The notes: generated by a model not told the origin, from the sequence alone. A DNA stretch of 64,000 nucleotides from Bin127 sp965221625 (GCA_965221625.1 OZ244903.1:806001-870000); one strand, 5' to 3'. Counted from the stretch's first letter, positions 1-9,191 are shown. Program-made: numbers and translations.

Positions 1-41
1 TCGCTTCTACCGACGCCGTGGCATCGAGGTCTTGTACCGGG

Positions 42-1088
42 TTACTCTTGCACGATGTGCACTTTGACGGCACCGGTTGACTTGTCGAATGCGGTATCGA
101 ATGCGGTGCCGACTTCTTCGAGTCCGTAGCGATGTTTGACGGTGTCGCGGTAGGGGTACTTCCCTGATGCGAGCAGGTTGATCGCGATTTCGTAATCATG
201 CACACCGTCGATGATGCCGTAGCAGTTCGAAGCGATGATCTTGATCTCCCGAAGCAACGGGTCGAAGAGGTCGACTTCGAGCGGAATCTTCATGCCGCCG
301 AGGTAGACCATCGTGCCTTGGCTGCGGGTTGCGCTAATCGCTTCGTGGAATGAAACGGACTGGTGTCCACCGACTGACTCGACGACGACGTCTGCACCGA
401 CTCCGTTCGTAAGTTCAAGCACTCGATCGGTCAGCTCTCCGGGTTCGGCACCGGTGATGACGTCGGCACCCATCTTTGCGGCGAGTTCGGCTTGTTGAGG
501 ATACTTTGCCGAGGCGATGACTTTGCTGGCACCGAAAGCGTGCGCACTGGCGATGGACGACAGACCGATCGGTGCGGATCCGACCACGGCAACGACGTCG
601 CCGGGCTTCATACCGGCGTAACGCAGGCCGTGCACCGATACCGCCATCGGCTCCACCAACGCGCCGTCGGTCCAATCCATGTCGTCGTGCAGCTTGAAGA
701 GACCCAACGGTCGACGCGTCATGTATTCGGCGAATCCACCACCCGAGTCTTCGACCATGTTCATGCAGTGGCGGTACTGTCCGTAGTTGCAGTAACGACA
801 GTCGAAGCATGCCCTTCCGGAGCAGACGGTATCGATAGCGACGCGGTCTCCGATCTCGAGTCCGTGGTTTCCCTTTGGCAGTTCGACGATTTCGCCGGCG
901 ACTTCGTGGCCGGAAGGGAGGTCTTGTGCTTCATCACGGCGCGTCGTCATGTGCAAGTCGGAACCGCAGATGCCGGTTTGCCACACGCGGATCATAGCCG
1001 CTTGGTCAAACATGTCGGGCATTGGTGCATCTTGAGTTCGATAAACTCCCGTGCCGTCGTCAAGTGCCGCTCTCATCGTTGTAGCCAT
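42..1088 (-). CDS. Zinc-dependent alcohol dehydrogenase (MDR family)
   Basis: Cytosolic NAD(P)-dependent dehydrogenase of the medium-chain family, about 348 residues. Visible features are the catalytic zinc segment GICGSDLH, the GHEVAGEI motif that supplies the next ligand, the four-cysteine structural zinc loop (CSGRACFDCRYCNYGQYRHC) and a nucleotide-binding stretch (VVAVVGSAPIGLSS). The glycine pattern of that last stretch (GSAPIG) departs from the usual GxGxxG. I chose the ATG at 1088 because GAGG lies about 8 nt upstream; an in-frame start 20 codons earlier has no such support. The gene is divergent from the DapA-family gene at 1249 with about 160 bp between them, so the two may belong to one catabolic pathway. 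The substrate cannot be read from sequence; sorbitol/threonine-type polyols are typical for the family. Confidence 0.85.
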   Translation of the reverse strand: MATTMRAALDDGTGVYRTQDAPMPDMFDQAAMIRVWQTGICGSDLHMTTRRDEAQDLPSGHEVAGEIVELPKGNHGLEIGDRVAIDTVCSGRACFDCRYCNYGQYRHCMNMVEDSGGGFAEYMTRRPLGLFKLHDDMDWTDGALVEPMAVSVHGLRYAGMKPGDVVAVVGSAPIGLSSIASAHAFGASKVIASAKYPQQAELAAKMGADVITGAEPGELTDRVLELTNGVGADVVVESVGGHQSVSFHEAISATRSQGTMVYLGGMKIPLEVDLFDPLLREIKIIASNCYGIIDGVHDYEIAINLLASGKYPYRDTVKHRYGLEEVGTAFDTAFDKSTGAVKVHIVQE

Positions 1089-1248
1089 GTCAAAACCTCG
1101 AATCTCGTTAGGTAGTGCAAGCCGTTTCCGTTGCAACCGATTATGCACGCAACGCGTCGATATCGCTTCGTCCGGTGGTTCGCGGTGTAAACTCGATAGC
1201 CGTCAGATTGATGCACTTACGGCGACCGCAAACGATACCGAGAGGGAC

Positions 1249-2205
1249 ATGGGAACACAAACGGATTCTGCAAAACGATCGAAGAACCGCGGCGTGTTTT
1301 CGATACCGGTTACGCCGTTCAATGAGGACTACAGCGTCGACTACGAGTCGCTCCGCCGGTGCGTTGCGTACTGCGTCGAGGCCGGCGCGCACGGCATTGT
1401 GATGCCGGTCAATGCGAGCGAGGGGCCGCGACTTACGGACGTTGAGCGCGATGAGGTGTTGCGCGTCGGCGTGGAGACGGTGAACGGCGCGGTCCCCGTC
1501 GTTGCTGGTGCGAGCGGCGTATCGATAGAGCACTGCATCGAACGTGCCAAGGTCGCTGTCGACGTCGGTGCCGACTCGATTATCGCGATGCCGGTCAACG
1601 GCATGGGCGGCGGTCAGGAGACGTATGACCTGTTTGGTGCGTTGCGCGAGGCGACGCAGCTGCCGGTTTGGTTGCAGAACAACAAACCGCCGACCGGTCC
1701 GACGATACCTACACCGACGTTGATCCGCATCATCAACGAGATCCCGGGCGTCAATCTGCTTAAGGAAGAGAGTCTTCTGCCGGGAAATGTGATGACCGCA
1801 GTATTGGATGCCTGCGGAGACAAGGTGGAGTCGATTATGGGAGGCATGGGCGGTAGGTATCTGCTTGGCGAGTACCGCCGCGGTGGTGCCGGGACGATGC
1901 CGGCGGGGCATATCACGGAAGCGCACGTCGCACTGTGGGACGCGTTGGAGGCCGGTGGTACAGACGCAGACGGTCAACAGGTGGTCAGTGCTGAGGCACG
2001 CGCTCTGTTCAACCGTCTGTTGCCTTCCCTAAACTTCGAGTTCTTCTTCGGCATGACGACCTATAAGCAGGCATTCTGGCGGCGCGGCATCATCAAGACG
2101 CCGATCACGCGACAACCTGGAACCAAACCGTTCGACCGGTACGATGGCGAAGAGTTGGACGCCATACTCGACGAGATGTCGGATCTACTTACTTGGCGCG
2201 GCTAG
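1249..2205 (+). CDS. Dihydrodipicolinate synthase/N-acetylneuraminate lyase family aldolase
   Basis: Class I aldolase of the DapA/NanA TIM-barrel family, about 318 residues from the ATG at 1249, which has AGAGGG just upstream. The Schiff-base lysine is visible in NLLKEES and the N-terminal FSIPVTPFNED is typical. Two family landmarks are altered: the GTTGE loop reads VNASEG, and the position of the catalytic tyrosine in PVxLYN reads glutamine (PVWLQNNKP). A true lysine-pathway DapA normally keeps both, so I infer a different 2-oxo acid aldolase or dehydratase, perhaps for a sugar acid. It is divergent from the neighbouring alcohol dehydrogenase. Confidence 0.8.
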   Translation: MGTQTDSAKRSKNRGVFSIPVTPFNEDYSVDYESLRRCVAYCVEAGAHGIVMPVNASEGPRLTDVERDEVLRVGVETVNGAVPVVAGASGVSIEHCIERAKVAVDVGADSIIAMPVNGMGGGQETYDLFGALREATQLPVWLQNNKPPTGPTIPTPTLIRIINEIPGVNLLKEESLLPGNVMTAVLDACGDKVESIMGGMGGRYLLGEYRRGGAGTMPAGHITEAHVALWDALEAGGTDADGQQVVSAEARALFNRLLPSLNFEFFFGMTTYKQAFWRRGIIKTPITRQPGTKPFDRYDGEELDAILDEMSDLLTWRG

Positions 2206-2259
2206 ACGTCGAACTCCTAATGTCAGCCTTGTACTGAGTGCGGAAGTAATGACGCTCAA

Positions 2260-2769
2260 ATGAAGGCGTTGAGGGCAGCTTCAGGTGTCATTGCGTTAAT
2301 TGCATTGCTGGTCAGCGTGGTCGCGCTGGCTGTTGCGGTGCTTGCGCTGACTGACAACGACGATGCGTCGACCGGCAAGGAGAACCCGGCAGCGTATGCG
2401 ATTGAGTTGGTGGATGACGCGGTTGCGCGGCTGGCTGAGGAAGGTATTGAAAGCACGCTCGCGTACTACAACTCAGAGGAAAGTGCGGACGGACCGTGGT
2501 ACGTCTTCATCCTCGAAGATCGTGGCGGCGACCTCTACACCGTGGCGCATGCGAGTCGTCCGGATCTGGTCGGCACGACGCGTGAACGAATCGACTCATC
2601 CGGTTACGACTACGGCGAAGCGTTTGAAAACGTAACCGAAGCGAGTGGCGGAAGGTGGGTAAGTTACCTGTTTACGCATCCGGAGACGCGCTCAGATGCT
2701 CCCAAACACACCTGGGTCGTCAGACGCGGCAATCTCGTCTTCGGTGCCGGTTGGTACGAAGGCATCTAG
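2260..2769 (+). CDS. Membrane-anchored Cache-like sensor domain protein
   Basis: A 169-residue protein with one N-terminal hydrophobic segment (about residues 8-31, rich in V, A and L) and then an extracytoplasmic domain of about 130 residues. The segment LAYYNSEESADGPWYVFI and the later GGRWVSYLF resemble the single-Cache fold of bacterial sensors, where such motifs line a small-molecule pocket. No kinase, HAMP or methyl-accepting domain follows, so it is an anchored binding domain and not a complete receptor. It follows the aldolase gene by about 55 bp on the same strand and could be co-transcribed. The Cache assignment is from motif resemblance only. Confidence 0.6.
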   Translation: MKALRAASGVIALIALLVSVVALAVAVLALTDNDDASTGKENPAAYAIELVDDAVARLAEEGIESTLAYYNSEESADGPWYVFILEDRGGDLYTVAHASRPDLVGTTRERIDSSGYDYGEAFENVTEASGGRWVSYLFTHPETRSDAPKHTWVVRRGNLVFGAGWYEGI

Positions 2770-2810
2770 CCGACCGCTCTATCGGCAGCCAGCACGTCAA
2801 ATGAGGTCGT

Positions 2811-3626
2811 TTACCGACTGCGCCGTCGGTTGCGTACTGCAGCTGAAGTGAGACGCAACAGCGTTAGGCCTGCCCAACCGGCGACGGCCCCGATAGCGAC
2901 GGATGCGAACACCCACGACGAGATTGGTGCCCAGGCACCGGTGGCAGGAAGCCGTTCAGGTTGCGGCACGCGTGTCGGCTCGGGAGGCGATGCACCACGA
3001 CTGCCGGCGGCGACGGTGATGGGCAGTCTCCCCACGTTGCCGCAAACGACCAACTCTTGGCCGGACAGCGTAACGCTGTTGGAGAGCACCGTTTGCTCAA
3101 GGTTTTCCAGTCCGACGCCGATCAGTGCTACCCGGTCGATGACGGTCCTTAGATCGTCAGGAAGCGGGATGCACGCTTCTGCCGGGATCTTGAGTTGATA
3201 GCTGGAGAGAGCTGCACCGTTTGCATCCACCGCGAGGATGGAGTACGCATTGCCGCTGATGGTGTAACGATGGTGTGACCGATAACCTGTCGGCGCCGGC
3301 CCGACTTGCTCCATTCGCACGCCGATCAAGGTGGCACTTGGCACCGCGCCTCCGGCGTCGATGAACGAGAATCCTTCGCCTTGGAACGTGCCGCCGTCTT
3401 CAGGCGTGAAGACCTCGTACTGGTTGCCTGCGGAATCGGTCAACACCGCAGGAATCGGCAGCGGCGGGTTCACCGGTTTAGGCGTCGCGGTGAGCGTCGG
3501 GAACGGAGTTGGGTCTTGAGCCGCAACCGGGTCGGAGGCGGCACCGACGGAGATCCAAACTGCCGTCAGCATCAGGCTGGCGACGAGAACCGAGAGGGAG
3601 ATACGGGCGATCTTGTGTTTCAACAT
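2811..3626 (-). CDS. Secreted protein with C-terminal LPXTG-type anchor
   Basis: About 271 residues from the ATG at 3626 (an ATG at 3653 is possible). The start at 3626 gives a clean signal peptide: charged LKHKIAR, then a hydrophobic core ending near AAQDP. A Pro/Thr-rich spacer (TPFPTLTATPKP) leads to a domain of unknown function. The C terminus has the three parts of a sortase signal: LPATG, a hydrophobic stretch of about 25 residues and a basic tail (RNRRRSR). I infer cell-surface anchoring. No sortase gene is in the window. It is divergent from rel and convergent with the Cache gene. The central domain is not recognised. Confidence 0.65.
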   Translation of the reverse strand: MLKHKIARISLSVLVASLMLTAVWISVGAASDPVAAQDPTPFPTLTATPKPVNPPLPIPAVLTDSAGNQYEVFTPEDGGTFQGEGFSFIDAGGAVPSATLIGVRMEQVGPAPTGYRSHHRYTISGNAYSILAVDANGAALSSYQLKIPAEACIPLPDDLRTVIDRVALIGVGLENLEQTVLSNSVTLSGQELVVCGNVGRLPITVAAGSRGASPPEPTRVPQPERLPATGAWAPISSWVFASVAIGAVAGWAGLTLLRLTSAAVRNRRRSR

Positions 3627-3806
3627 CTGATTTGCTTCCGCTGGTTGCTCCATTAGTTGGGCTCGCGTGATTCAACGCGCATGTTGGGCATTGTAAGTTT
3701 CGCTTAAAGTGATTGTGAAAACACGCTGCAAACGCGCGTTTACGGGAAGTGTAAACTTAAGCGTACCATTGAGAGGATCGAACCACACAGACTTGCGGTG
3801 CGTTGA

Positions 3807-6116
3807 ATGACGACCACACCTATCCGAATCGCCCATTCGAAAGGCAAGTCGAAACCTTCATCGGTTAACGGTCATCGAGATTCGTCAACGGATCTGATGG
3901 TTCAGGTGAGGAGTTACCTTCCTGAAGACCAGGTCGAACTGATCCAGTCGGCGCACGAATATGCTCGTGAAGCGCACGCTGGGCAGACGCGCAAATCTGG
4001 CGAACCGTTCATCGAGCATCCGGTTCAGGTTGCGCTTCGCCTGGCGCAGCTAAATCTTCCTCAGGATGTGATCGCGGCCGCTCTGTTGCACGACACGGTG
4101 GAGGACTGCGACGTCGAGGTCGATGAGATCGTCGAGAAGTTCGGAGCGAACGTCGGTGCTCTGGTTGACGGCGTCACAAAGTTGAGCCACATCGACCTAT
4201 CGAAGATCTACGCTGGTGCGAGTGCTCGCAGCAAGCGTCGCCACGCCGACGACCGCGAGCGACAACGGGTGCAAAGTCTGCGCAAGTTGTTCGTGATGGC
4301 CGGCTCGGATCGACGCGTGCTGCTCATCAAACTCGCCGATCGGATGCACAACATCGAGACGTTGCGCTACCTGTCGGCGGAGCAGCAGAAGCGCATCGCC
4401 CAGGAAACGATGGACATCTACGCTCCGTTGGCCGATCGATTGGGTATGAACGACATCAAGTGGCGACTGGAGGATGCGTCGTTCCGGTATCTGAATCCAG
4501 CCGAATATCGCGAGATGTCGAGATTGGTGAAGCGGACGCGTCGAGATCGCGAACAATACACGCGATTGGCTGTCGAAGCCCTACAGAACGAGTTGATTCG
4601 TCGGCAAGGCTTAGAAGCGTCCATCACCGGACGCGCCAAGCACCTCTATAGCATCGCCCGCAAGAAGCGACGTTACGAACAAGCAGGACGAACGTTTGAC
4701 GAAATCCTCGATTTAATCGCGCTGAGGGTCATCGTCGCCAACGAAGCGGATTGCTACAACGCGTTAGGGGTAGTACACAGTTTGTGGGAGATGATCCCCG
4801 GATCGTTCGATGACTACATCTCAAATCCGAAGCCGAACGGTTATCGATCAATCCATACGACGGTTCGAGGGCCAGGCAAACTCCCACTCGAAGTCCAGAT
4901 CCGTTCGAAGTCGATGCACGTCATTGCAGAGGACGGAGTGGCGGCGCACTGGGCGTACAAGGACGGTGCACAGCAGTCGACCGAATACAACTCGTATGAG
5001 CGGACTTTGGCGTGGTTGAAGGACATGGTGGACCTGGGTGGTGAAGACGGTGATGCGGACGACTTCATCGATTCGATACAGGAGGAGTTGCTGCAATCGG
5101 ATCAGGTGCAAGTGTTCACTCCGGCGGGAGACGTCATCAACCTGCCGCAAGGTGCGACGCCGTTGGATTTCGCCTACCGCATCCACACCGATTTGGGGCA
5201 CTCGACAGGTGGCGCAATCGTCAATGGTCGGTTGGTGAACCTTAATACGCCGCTCGAATCTGGAGACACCATCGAGATTCGTAAGGCTACTCACGCGCGC
5301 GGTCCGAGTTTGGATTGGCAGGACGCGGAAAAGCGTTACGTAGTCACCAGCAGCGCGCGATCGAAGATACGTCAGTGGTTCAGCCGGCAAGAGAGGGAGA
5401 TCAACCTTCAGCACGGTCGCCAACAACTGAAACGCGTCGTCGATCGACTAAAGCGTATGGGGCACGGCATCAGCTCCGAAGATGTTGCTGAAGTTATGGG
5501 TTACACGTCGGTCGATGAGTTGGCGACTGACTTGGGCAAGACGCACGAACAGCCATCCGAGGTCGTCCGCGCAGTGATCCGCAGTCTCGAGGAGGAACGT
5601 CCGGAGCAGCTGCTTGAAGAGCAGATCCGAAGTGGTGTCCGAGAGATTCGTCGAAAGACGACGAACGATCTTGCCAAAGGCGTGGTCGTTATGGGAATGC
5701 AGGGCGTTCAGGTCAACTTTCCGCAGTGTTGCTTGCCGGTTTACGGGGATGAGATAGTCGGATACTTGACGCGTGGACGCGGGGTTACGGTGCACCGCAC
5801 CAACTGTCGCAACATCCGCAACGCCTCGGACCCCGACCGGGTGATGGAATCGGCGTGGGGTCACGTCGACGAGTTCTATCCGGTGCGCTTGCGGATCAAG
5901 GGATCCGACCGAATTGGTTTGATCAGCGACATCACTGAGGTCATCAAAGAGGAGAAGATGAATCTGCACGAGTTCTCTTCCCGAGAGAGTGATCATGATT
6001 CAGAGACGCTAATCGACTTCGTGGTGTACACGAAAGGCACGGAAGAGTTGGCGAGGTTGTTCGATCGTCTAGAAGCCGTTTCCGGCGTTTATTCCGTATT
6101 CCGGATCCGACATTGA
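3807..6116 (+). CDS. rel: Bifunctional (p)ppGpp synthetase/hydrolase Rel (RSH family)
   Basis: Long RSH protein of 769 residues that makes and degrades the alarmone (p)ppGpp. Domain order is standard: HD hydrolase (residues about 50-200, with EHP and LLHDTVED around residues 95-100), synthetase (about 260-410, with NPKPNGYRSIHT and EVQIR), TGS (about 430-495, with VFTPAGDVINLPQGATPLDFAY), a zinc-finger/helical region with NFPQCCLPVYGDEIVGY, and a C-terminal ACT domain (about 695-769). Both catalytic halves keep their key residues, so it should both synthesise and hydrolyse. The ATG lies in TTGAATG without a clear Shine-Dalgarno sequence. It is followed by rpsT. Confidence 0.97.
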   Translation: MTTTPIRIAHSKGKSKPSSVNGHRDSSTDLMVQVRSYLPEDQVELIQSAHEYAREAHAGQTRKSGEPFIEHPVQVALRLAQLNLPQDVIAAALLHDTVEDCDVEVDEIVEKFGANVGALVDGVTKLSHIDLSKIYAGASARSKRRHADDRERQRVQSLRKLFVMAGSDRRVLLIKLADRMHNIETLRYLSAEQQKRIAQETMDIYAPLADRLGMNDIKWRLEDASFRYLNPAEYREMSRLVKRTRRDREQYTRLAVEALQNELIRRQGLEASITGRAKHLYSIARKKRRYEQAGRTFDEILDLIALRVIVANEADCYNALGVVHSLWEMIPGSFDDYISNPKPNGYRSIHTTVRGPGKLPLEVQIRSKSMHVIAEDGVAAHWAYKDGAQQSTEYNSYERTLAWLKDMVDLGGEDGDADDFIDSIQEELLQSDQVQVFTPAGDVINLPQGATPLDFAYRIHTDLGHSTGGAIVNGRLVNLNTPLESGDTIEIRKATHARGPSLDWQDAEKRYVVTSSARSKIRQWFSRQEREINLQHGRQQLKRVVDRLKRMGHGISSEDVAEVMGYTSVDELATDLGKTHEQPSEVVRAVIRSLEEERPEQLLEEQIRSGVREIRRKTTNDLAKGVVVMGMQGVQVNFPQCCLPVYGDEIVGYLTRGRGVTVHRTNCRNIRNASDPDRVMESAWGHVDEFYPVRLRIKGSDRIGLISDITEVIKEEKMNLHEFSSRESDHDSETLIDFVVYTKGTEELARLFDRLEAVSGVYSVFRIRH

Positions 6117-6129
6117 CGAAGCGAGCAGT

Positions 6130-6150
6130 CGCTTGATTTAGAATCAAGCG
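6130..6150 (+). promoter_or_regulatory. Perfect inverted repeat downstream of rel
   Basis: CGCTTGATT, a 3-nt loop, then AATCAAGCG: a perfect 9-bp stem starting 14 nt after the rel stop codon. No T-run follows, so it is a weak intrinsic terminator candidate; it may instead form part of the rpsT leader. Confidence 0.5.
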
Positions 6151-6157
6151 GCACATT

Positions 6158-6181
6158 TGCCGATAGTTTCTGTGATCGGCA
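6158..6181 (+). promoter_or_regulatory. Hairpin in the rpsT leader
   Basis: TGCCGAT, a 10-nt loop, then ATCGGCA: a perfect 7-bp stem ending 22 nt before the rpsT ATG, upstream of its GGAAGGA ribosome-binding site. Together with the hairpin at 6130-6150 it makes a tandem structure in the short rel-rpsT gap. Autoregulation by S20 is known in enterobacteria; a role here is inference. Confidence 0.4.
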
Positions 6182-6203
6182 GCACAATCCCGGAAGGAAC
6201 TCA

Positions 6204-6464
6204 ATGCCGGCAGCCAAGAGCATGCGCGTCCAGCGAAGGAAAGCGGCGCGGAATCGATCTGTGAAGTCGTTTGTGCGATCGAAGATTAGCGACGCACGGG
6301 CCGCTATCGCCTCGGCACCTAGTGATCAGGACACCGAGTCGAAGATCCGTCAGGCTATGAGTGCATTGGACGTGGCCACGCGCAAAGGCGTAATCCACCG
6401 CAACCAGTCGTCGCGCAAGAAGAGTCGTTTGGCGAAGCGGTTCAATAAAGCTGCTAACGGATGA
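6204..6464 (+). CDS. rpsT: 30S ribosomal protein S20
   Basis: Small basic protein of 86 residues that binds 16S rRNA in the body of the small subunit. It is recognised by the start MPAAKSMRVQRRKAARNRSVKS, by the arginine/lysine-rich helices and by IHRNQSSRKKSRLAKRFNKA at the end. GGAAGGA lies upstream of the ATG. The stop codon TGA overlaps the ATG of the next gene (ATGA), so the two are translationally coupled. Confidence 0.97.
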   Translation: MPAAKSMRVQRRKAARNRSVKSFVRSKISDARAAIASAPSDQDTESKIRQAMSALDVATRKGVIHRNQSSRKKSRLAKRFNKAANG

Positions 6465-6985
6465 TCGAAGATTTGGGCGAATCTACGCGTCGCTCGAATG
6501 ATCACGAAAACCCGGATGCCGACGGTGACGTGGGTCACCATCACACGCATGGAGCCGGTTCACAAGATGAGCCGCAGTCGCGATTTCGCTGGCAGGTGCA
6601 TCATCCGTTCGAAGGCATAGAAGGTCGCGCGGCCATTGAGGTAGCTCCTTGGTCGGGTGTTTTGCCGAGATGGAGATTCGTCATCCCGGCGAACTATGAA
6701 GGATTGGTCCGCTGGGGAGTTGGCGAACCTGACGGCGGAAGCGTCGAGTTTGAAGCCGTGCGGCGACCGGTTAAAGATGGTCCAACCCAACTGGTCGACG
6801 GTCCAGAGGTTGTTTGGGTGGGTGGGCACAACCCGTTGTCGACGGCACTCAGTGCCTATATCGTGATTGACGGCGACCCGCCGCACTACTTGGCGTTCGG
6901 GCAGGCGGAAGAGCCGGACGCGCCGCCTACCTCGCTAGAGGGCATCTATTTCGCGGCTCACTATCCGCATCCTCACGAACACTGA
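6461..6985 (+). CDS. Histidine-rich protein of unknown function, coupled to rpsT
   Basis: I do not recognise this 174-residue protein. Its ATG overlaps the rpsT stop, which supports it as a real gene. It is soluble, with no signal peptide or membrane segment, and has histidine clusters near both ends (GHHHTHG near residue 28, HYPHPHEH at the C terminus) that could bind metal. Between them is a beta-rich, tryptophan-containing domain (about residues 42-165; motifs APWSGVLPRWRFVIP and EVVWVGGHNPLSTA). Downstream, the histidine kinase gene is convergent. Function unassigned. Confidence 0.7.
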   Translation: MIEDLGESTRRSNDHENPDADGDVGHHHTHGAGSQDEPQSRFRWQVHHPFEGIEGRAAIEVAPWSGVLPRWRFVIPANYEGLVRWGVGEPDGGSVEFEAVRRPVKDGPTQLVDGPEVVWVGGHNPLSTALSAYIVIDGDPPHYLAFGQAEEPDAPPTSLEGIYFAAHYPHPHEH

Positions 6986-7007
6986 GAGAACCCGGGCACG
7001 AACCTAG

Positions 7008-9191
7008 TCAGTCGTCAGTGCTTTGAGTGGTTGAGTTCGCGGCCATCGCACTCGGCGGGTCAACCGGGAGGACGATCAAGAACTCGGTGAATTCGTCTGG
7101 TGCGGACGTCACGGAGATTGATCCGCCGTGGCTTCTCACGATGTCGTTCGCAAGCGAGAGTCCCAAGCCGGTTCCTTTATGCGTCGGTTTGGTCGTGAAG
7201 AAGGGATTGAAAATCTTCTCCGCAACTTCGGGCGGCATGCCGGTGCCGTTGTCTTTGAAGCGGATTTCGACGCGGTTATTGAATGCGCGTGTCGACACGT
7301 CGATGCGTGGCGAGTAAGTGCCGTTGTTGCTTGCTTGCGGCTCGAGCGCGTTCAACTTGTCGTCAGTGGCGTGGGTAGCATTCGAGACGATGTTGAGGAA
7401 CACTCGCCCGAGGTCTTGAGGCACCACAGTTAGTTGCGGAATGTTGGGATCGAAATCGTTGACAATCTCGATGTTCATATTGGGATCCGTCGCGCGCATG
7501 CCGTGATATCCGAGTTGCGTATATTCGTCGACTAGGCTATTGATGTCGGTCGCTTCGACGTCGGTGGATCCACGTCCCATCGCCAACATGCCGTGGACGA
7601 TGCGATTAGCGCGATCGCCGTGCGACTTGATGCGCGTCAGGTTTTCGAGGATGTCCCCGCTTATCTCTTCGAGATATTCTTGTGCGTCGTCGGTGAGGTT
7701 GCCCGAGGCGTCGTCGACGGCTTCGCGCAGTTCTTCGATCAACTCTTGCGACGATTCGGCGAAGTTGTTGACGAAGTTGAGGGGGTTGCGGATTTCGTGG
7801 GCGACGCCGGCGGTCAGCTCACCCAAGGCAGCCAATTTTCCTTGCGCGATGATCTGATCCTGTGCATCCTGCAACTCTTCCAGCACGCGTTCGAGTTCTT
7901 CGTTCTTGGCTTGCAGCTCCTTCGCCAGCTGCTCAACCGGGTTCAGACGTTCGACCTCGATTGCGTGTTGTCTAAACACCTCAAGGGCATCGGCCATGTC
8001 GGTGACCTCGTCATCGCCACCGATGTCGACTTTAGTTTCGAGGTCGCCATTCGCCATGCTGATCATGCGTTCAGACAGTGTCTGGATGCGGCGAATCACT
8101 ACTCTCCCCACATACAACCAAGTGATGAGAAACGCGCCAATGACGCTCACGGCACTAATCCCGATGAGGTAGATTCGGGCGATTGATATGGCGTTGATCG
8201 CATCAGTCGCCGCACCGTCGGCAGCGTTCTCGGCCACGTTCACGTGCATATCGACTTCATTCACTAAGGCGACGGAGATGTCGCGATTGTTGGCGAGCGA
8301 ATCGTCGAGGTTGTCGATCAGCTTTAATCGTTGGTTGACAAGAGCAAAGCCGCCGTCTTCCCCGAGCGCGAGATTAACCATCTCATCAAATCTGGACTCA
8401 AGGTCGCTTGCGAGATCGGCGTCGTCCAGCAACTGCAAACCTGATTCGATGCGATGCATGGCGAGTTGATGATGATCTTCCAGAAATCCGATCTCCACCG
8501 CGTCGGATGAGACCAACGCGCTCGCCAGTAGTTGAACGGCGTCATTGAAGTTGGTGTTCAGTTCGCTGAAGTTGCGATACCTGAGAAACTCCTGCAAAGG
8601 CAGGGTACCGGAGGTTTGCAGACGTGCAATACCGGTCTCGTCCGAACCAGATCGGGCACGAAACAATAGCTCGTCGATCGTCGGATGGAAGTATCCGTCG
8701 ATACCGCGTTGAAATGAATCGAGTCGCGCGCTCGTCGCGTCGATCTTCGCATCGACGTCGAGCAACGTGGACTTAAGCGATACGATTTCATCGATGTTGT
8801 CGGTCAAACCATCCGCGGAATCTTGGATTCGCAACAAGCGCGGTCGATCGATACCGATTCTGTCCAACTCCGTCATCTCGACTTCGAAGAGATTGACGGT
8901 TTGCGCGAGCTCTTGCAACGCCGCTGCGAATTCGATTTGTGTGGTCGCCGCGCTGATGCGCGGAGCCGCGGCCGCGAGTTCAGCGGTGTATTGAGCCACC
9001 CCGAACGAGTGCACCATCTCAGGTAAACTACCGTCGTTGACTCGATCCGTGGCGTCGTCGATTTGGTTGAACGATAACCACGCCACAATGCTGGCACTGA
9101 GCGTCAGAGTGACGGCACCGGCGATGCCGGCGTACATCTGTACCGACATCCGGAAGTGCCGTCGCAGTGGCGTGGACAACGACCGAATCAT
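7008..9191 (-). CDS. Membrane sensor histidine kinase with HAMP domain
   Basis: Two-component kinase of 727 residues. It has an N-terminal membrane segment (about residues 20-42), a long helical extracytoplasmic region (about 43-330), a second membrane segment (IYLIGISAVSVIGAFLITWL), a HAMP linker and a short coiled coil rich in E, L and Q. The phosphoacceptor is the His in GVAHEIRNPLNF; the ATPase domain shows the N box NIVSNATHATDD, DNGTGMP and GTGLGLSLAND. It is the last gene of a minus-strand group with RsbW-like, receiver/RsbU-like and STAS genes. The receiver of the phosphatase at 9819 is the obvious phosphotransfer partner (inference). Confidence 0.93.
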   Translation of the reverse strand: MIRSLSTPLRRHFRMSVQMYAGIAGAVTLTLSASIVAWLSFNQIDDATDRVNDGSLPEMVHSFGVAQYTAELAAAAPRISAATTQIEFAAALQELAQTVNLFEVEMTELDRIGIDRPRLLRIQDSADGLTDNIDEIVSLKSTLLDVDAKIDATSARLDSFQRGIDGYFHPTIDELLFRARSGSDETGIARLQTSGTLPLQEFLRYRNFSELNTNFNDAVQLLASALVSSDAVEIGFLEDHHQLAMHRIESGLQLLDDADLASDLESRFDEMVNLALGEDGGFALVNQRLKLIDNLDDSLANNRDISVALVNEVDMHVNVAENAADGAATDAINAISIARIYLIGISAVSVIGAFLITWLYVGRVVIRRIQTLSERMISMANGDLETKVDIGGDDEVTDMADALEVFRQHAIEVERLNPVEQLAKELQAKNEELERVLEELQDAQDQIIAQGKLAALGELTAGVAHEIRNPLNFVNNFAESSQELIEELREAVDDASGNLTDDAQEYLEEISGDILENLTRIKSHGDRANRIVHGMLAMGRGSTDVEATDINSLVDEYTQLGYHGMRATDPNMNIEIVNDFDPNIPQLTVVPQDLGRVFLNIVSNATHATDDKLNALEPQASNNGTYSPRIDVSTRAFNNRVEIRFKDNGTGMPPEVAEKIFNPFFTTKPTHKGTGLGLSLANDIVRSHGGSISVTSAPDEFTEFLIVLPVDPPSAMAANSTTQSTDD

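Noticed and set aside
1..41. A gene end or start at the left edge
   Set aside because: Only 41 bases lie beyond the alcohol dehydrogenase stop, and no frame or motif can be supported.
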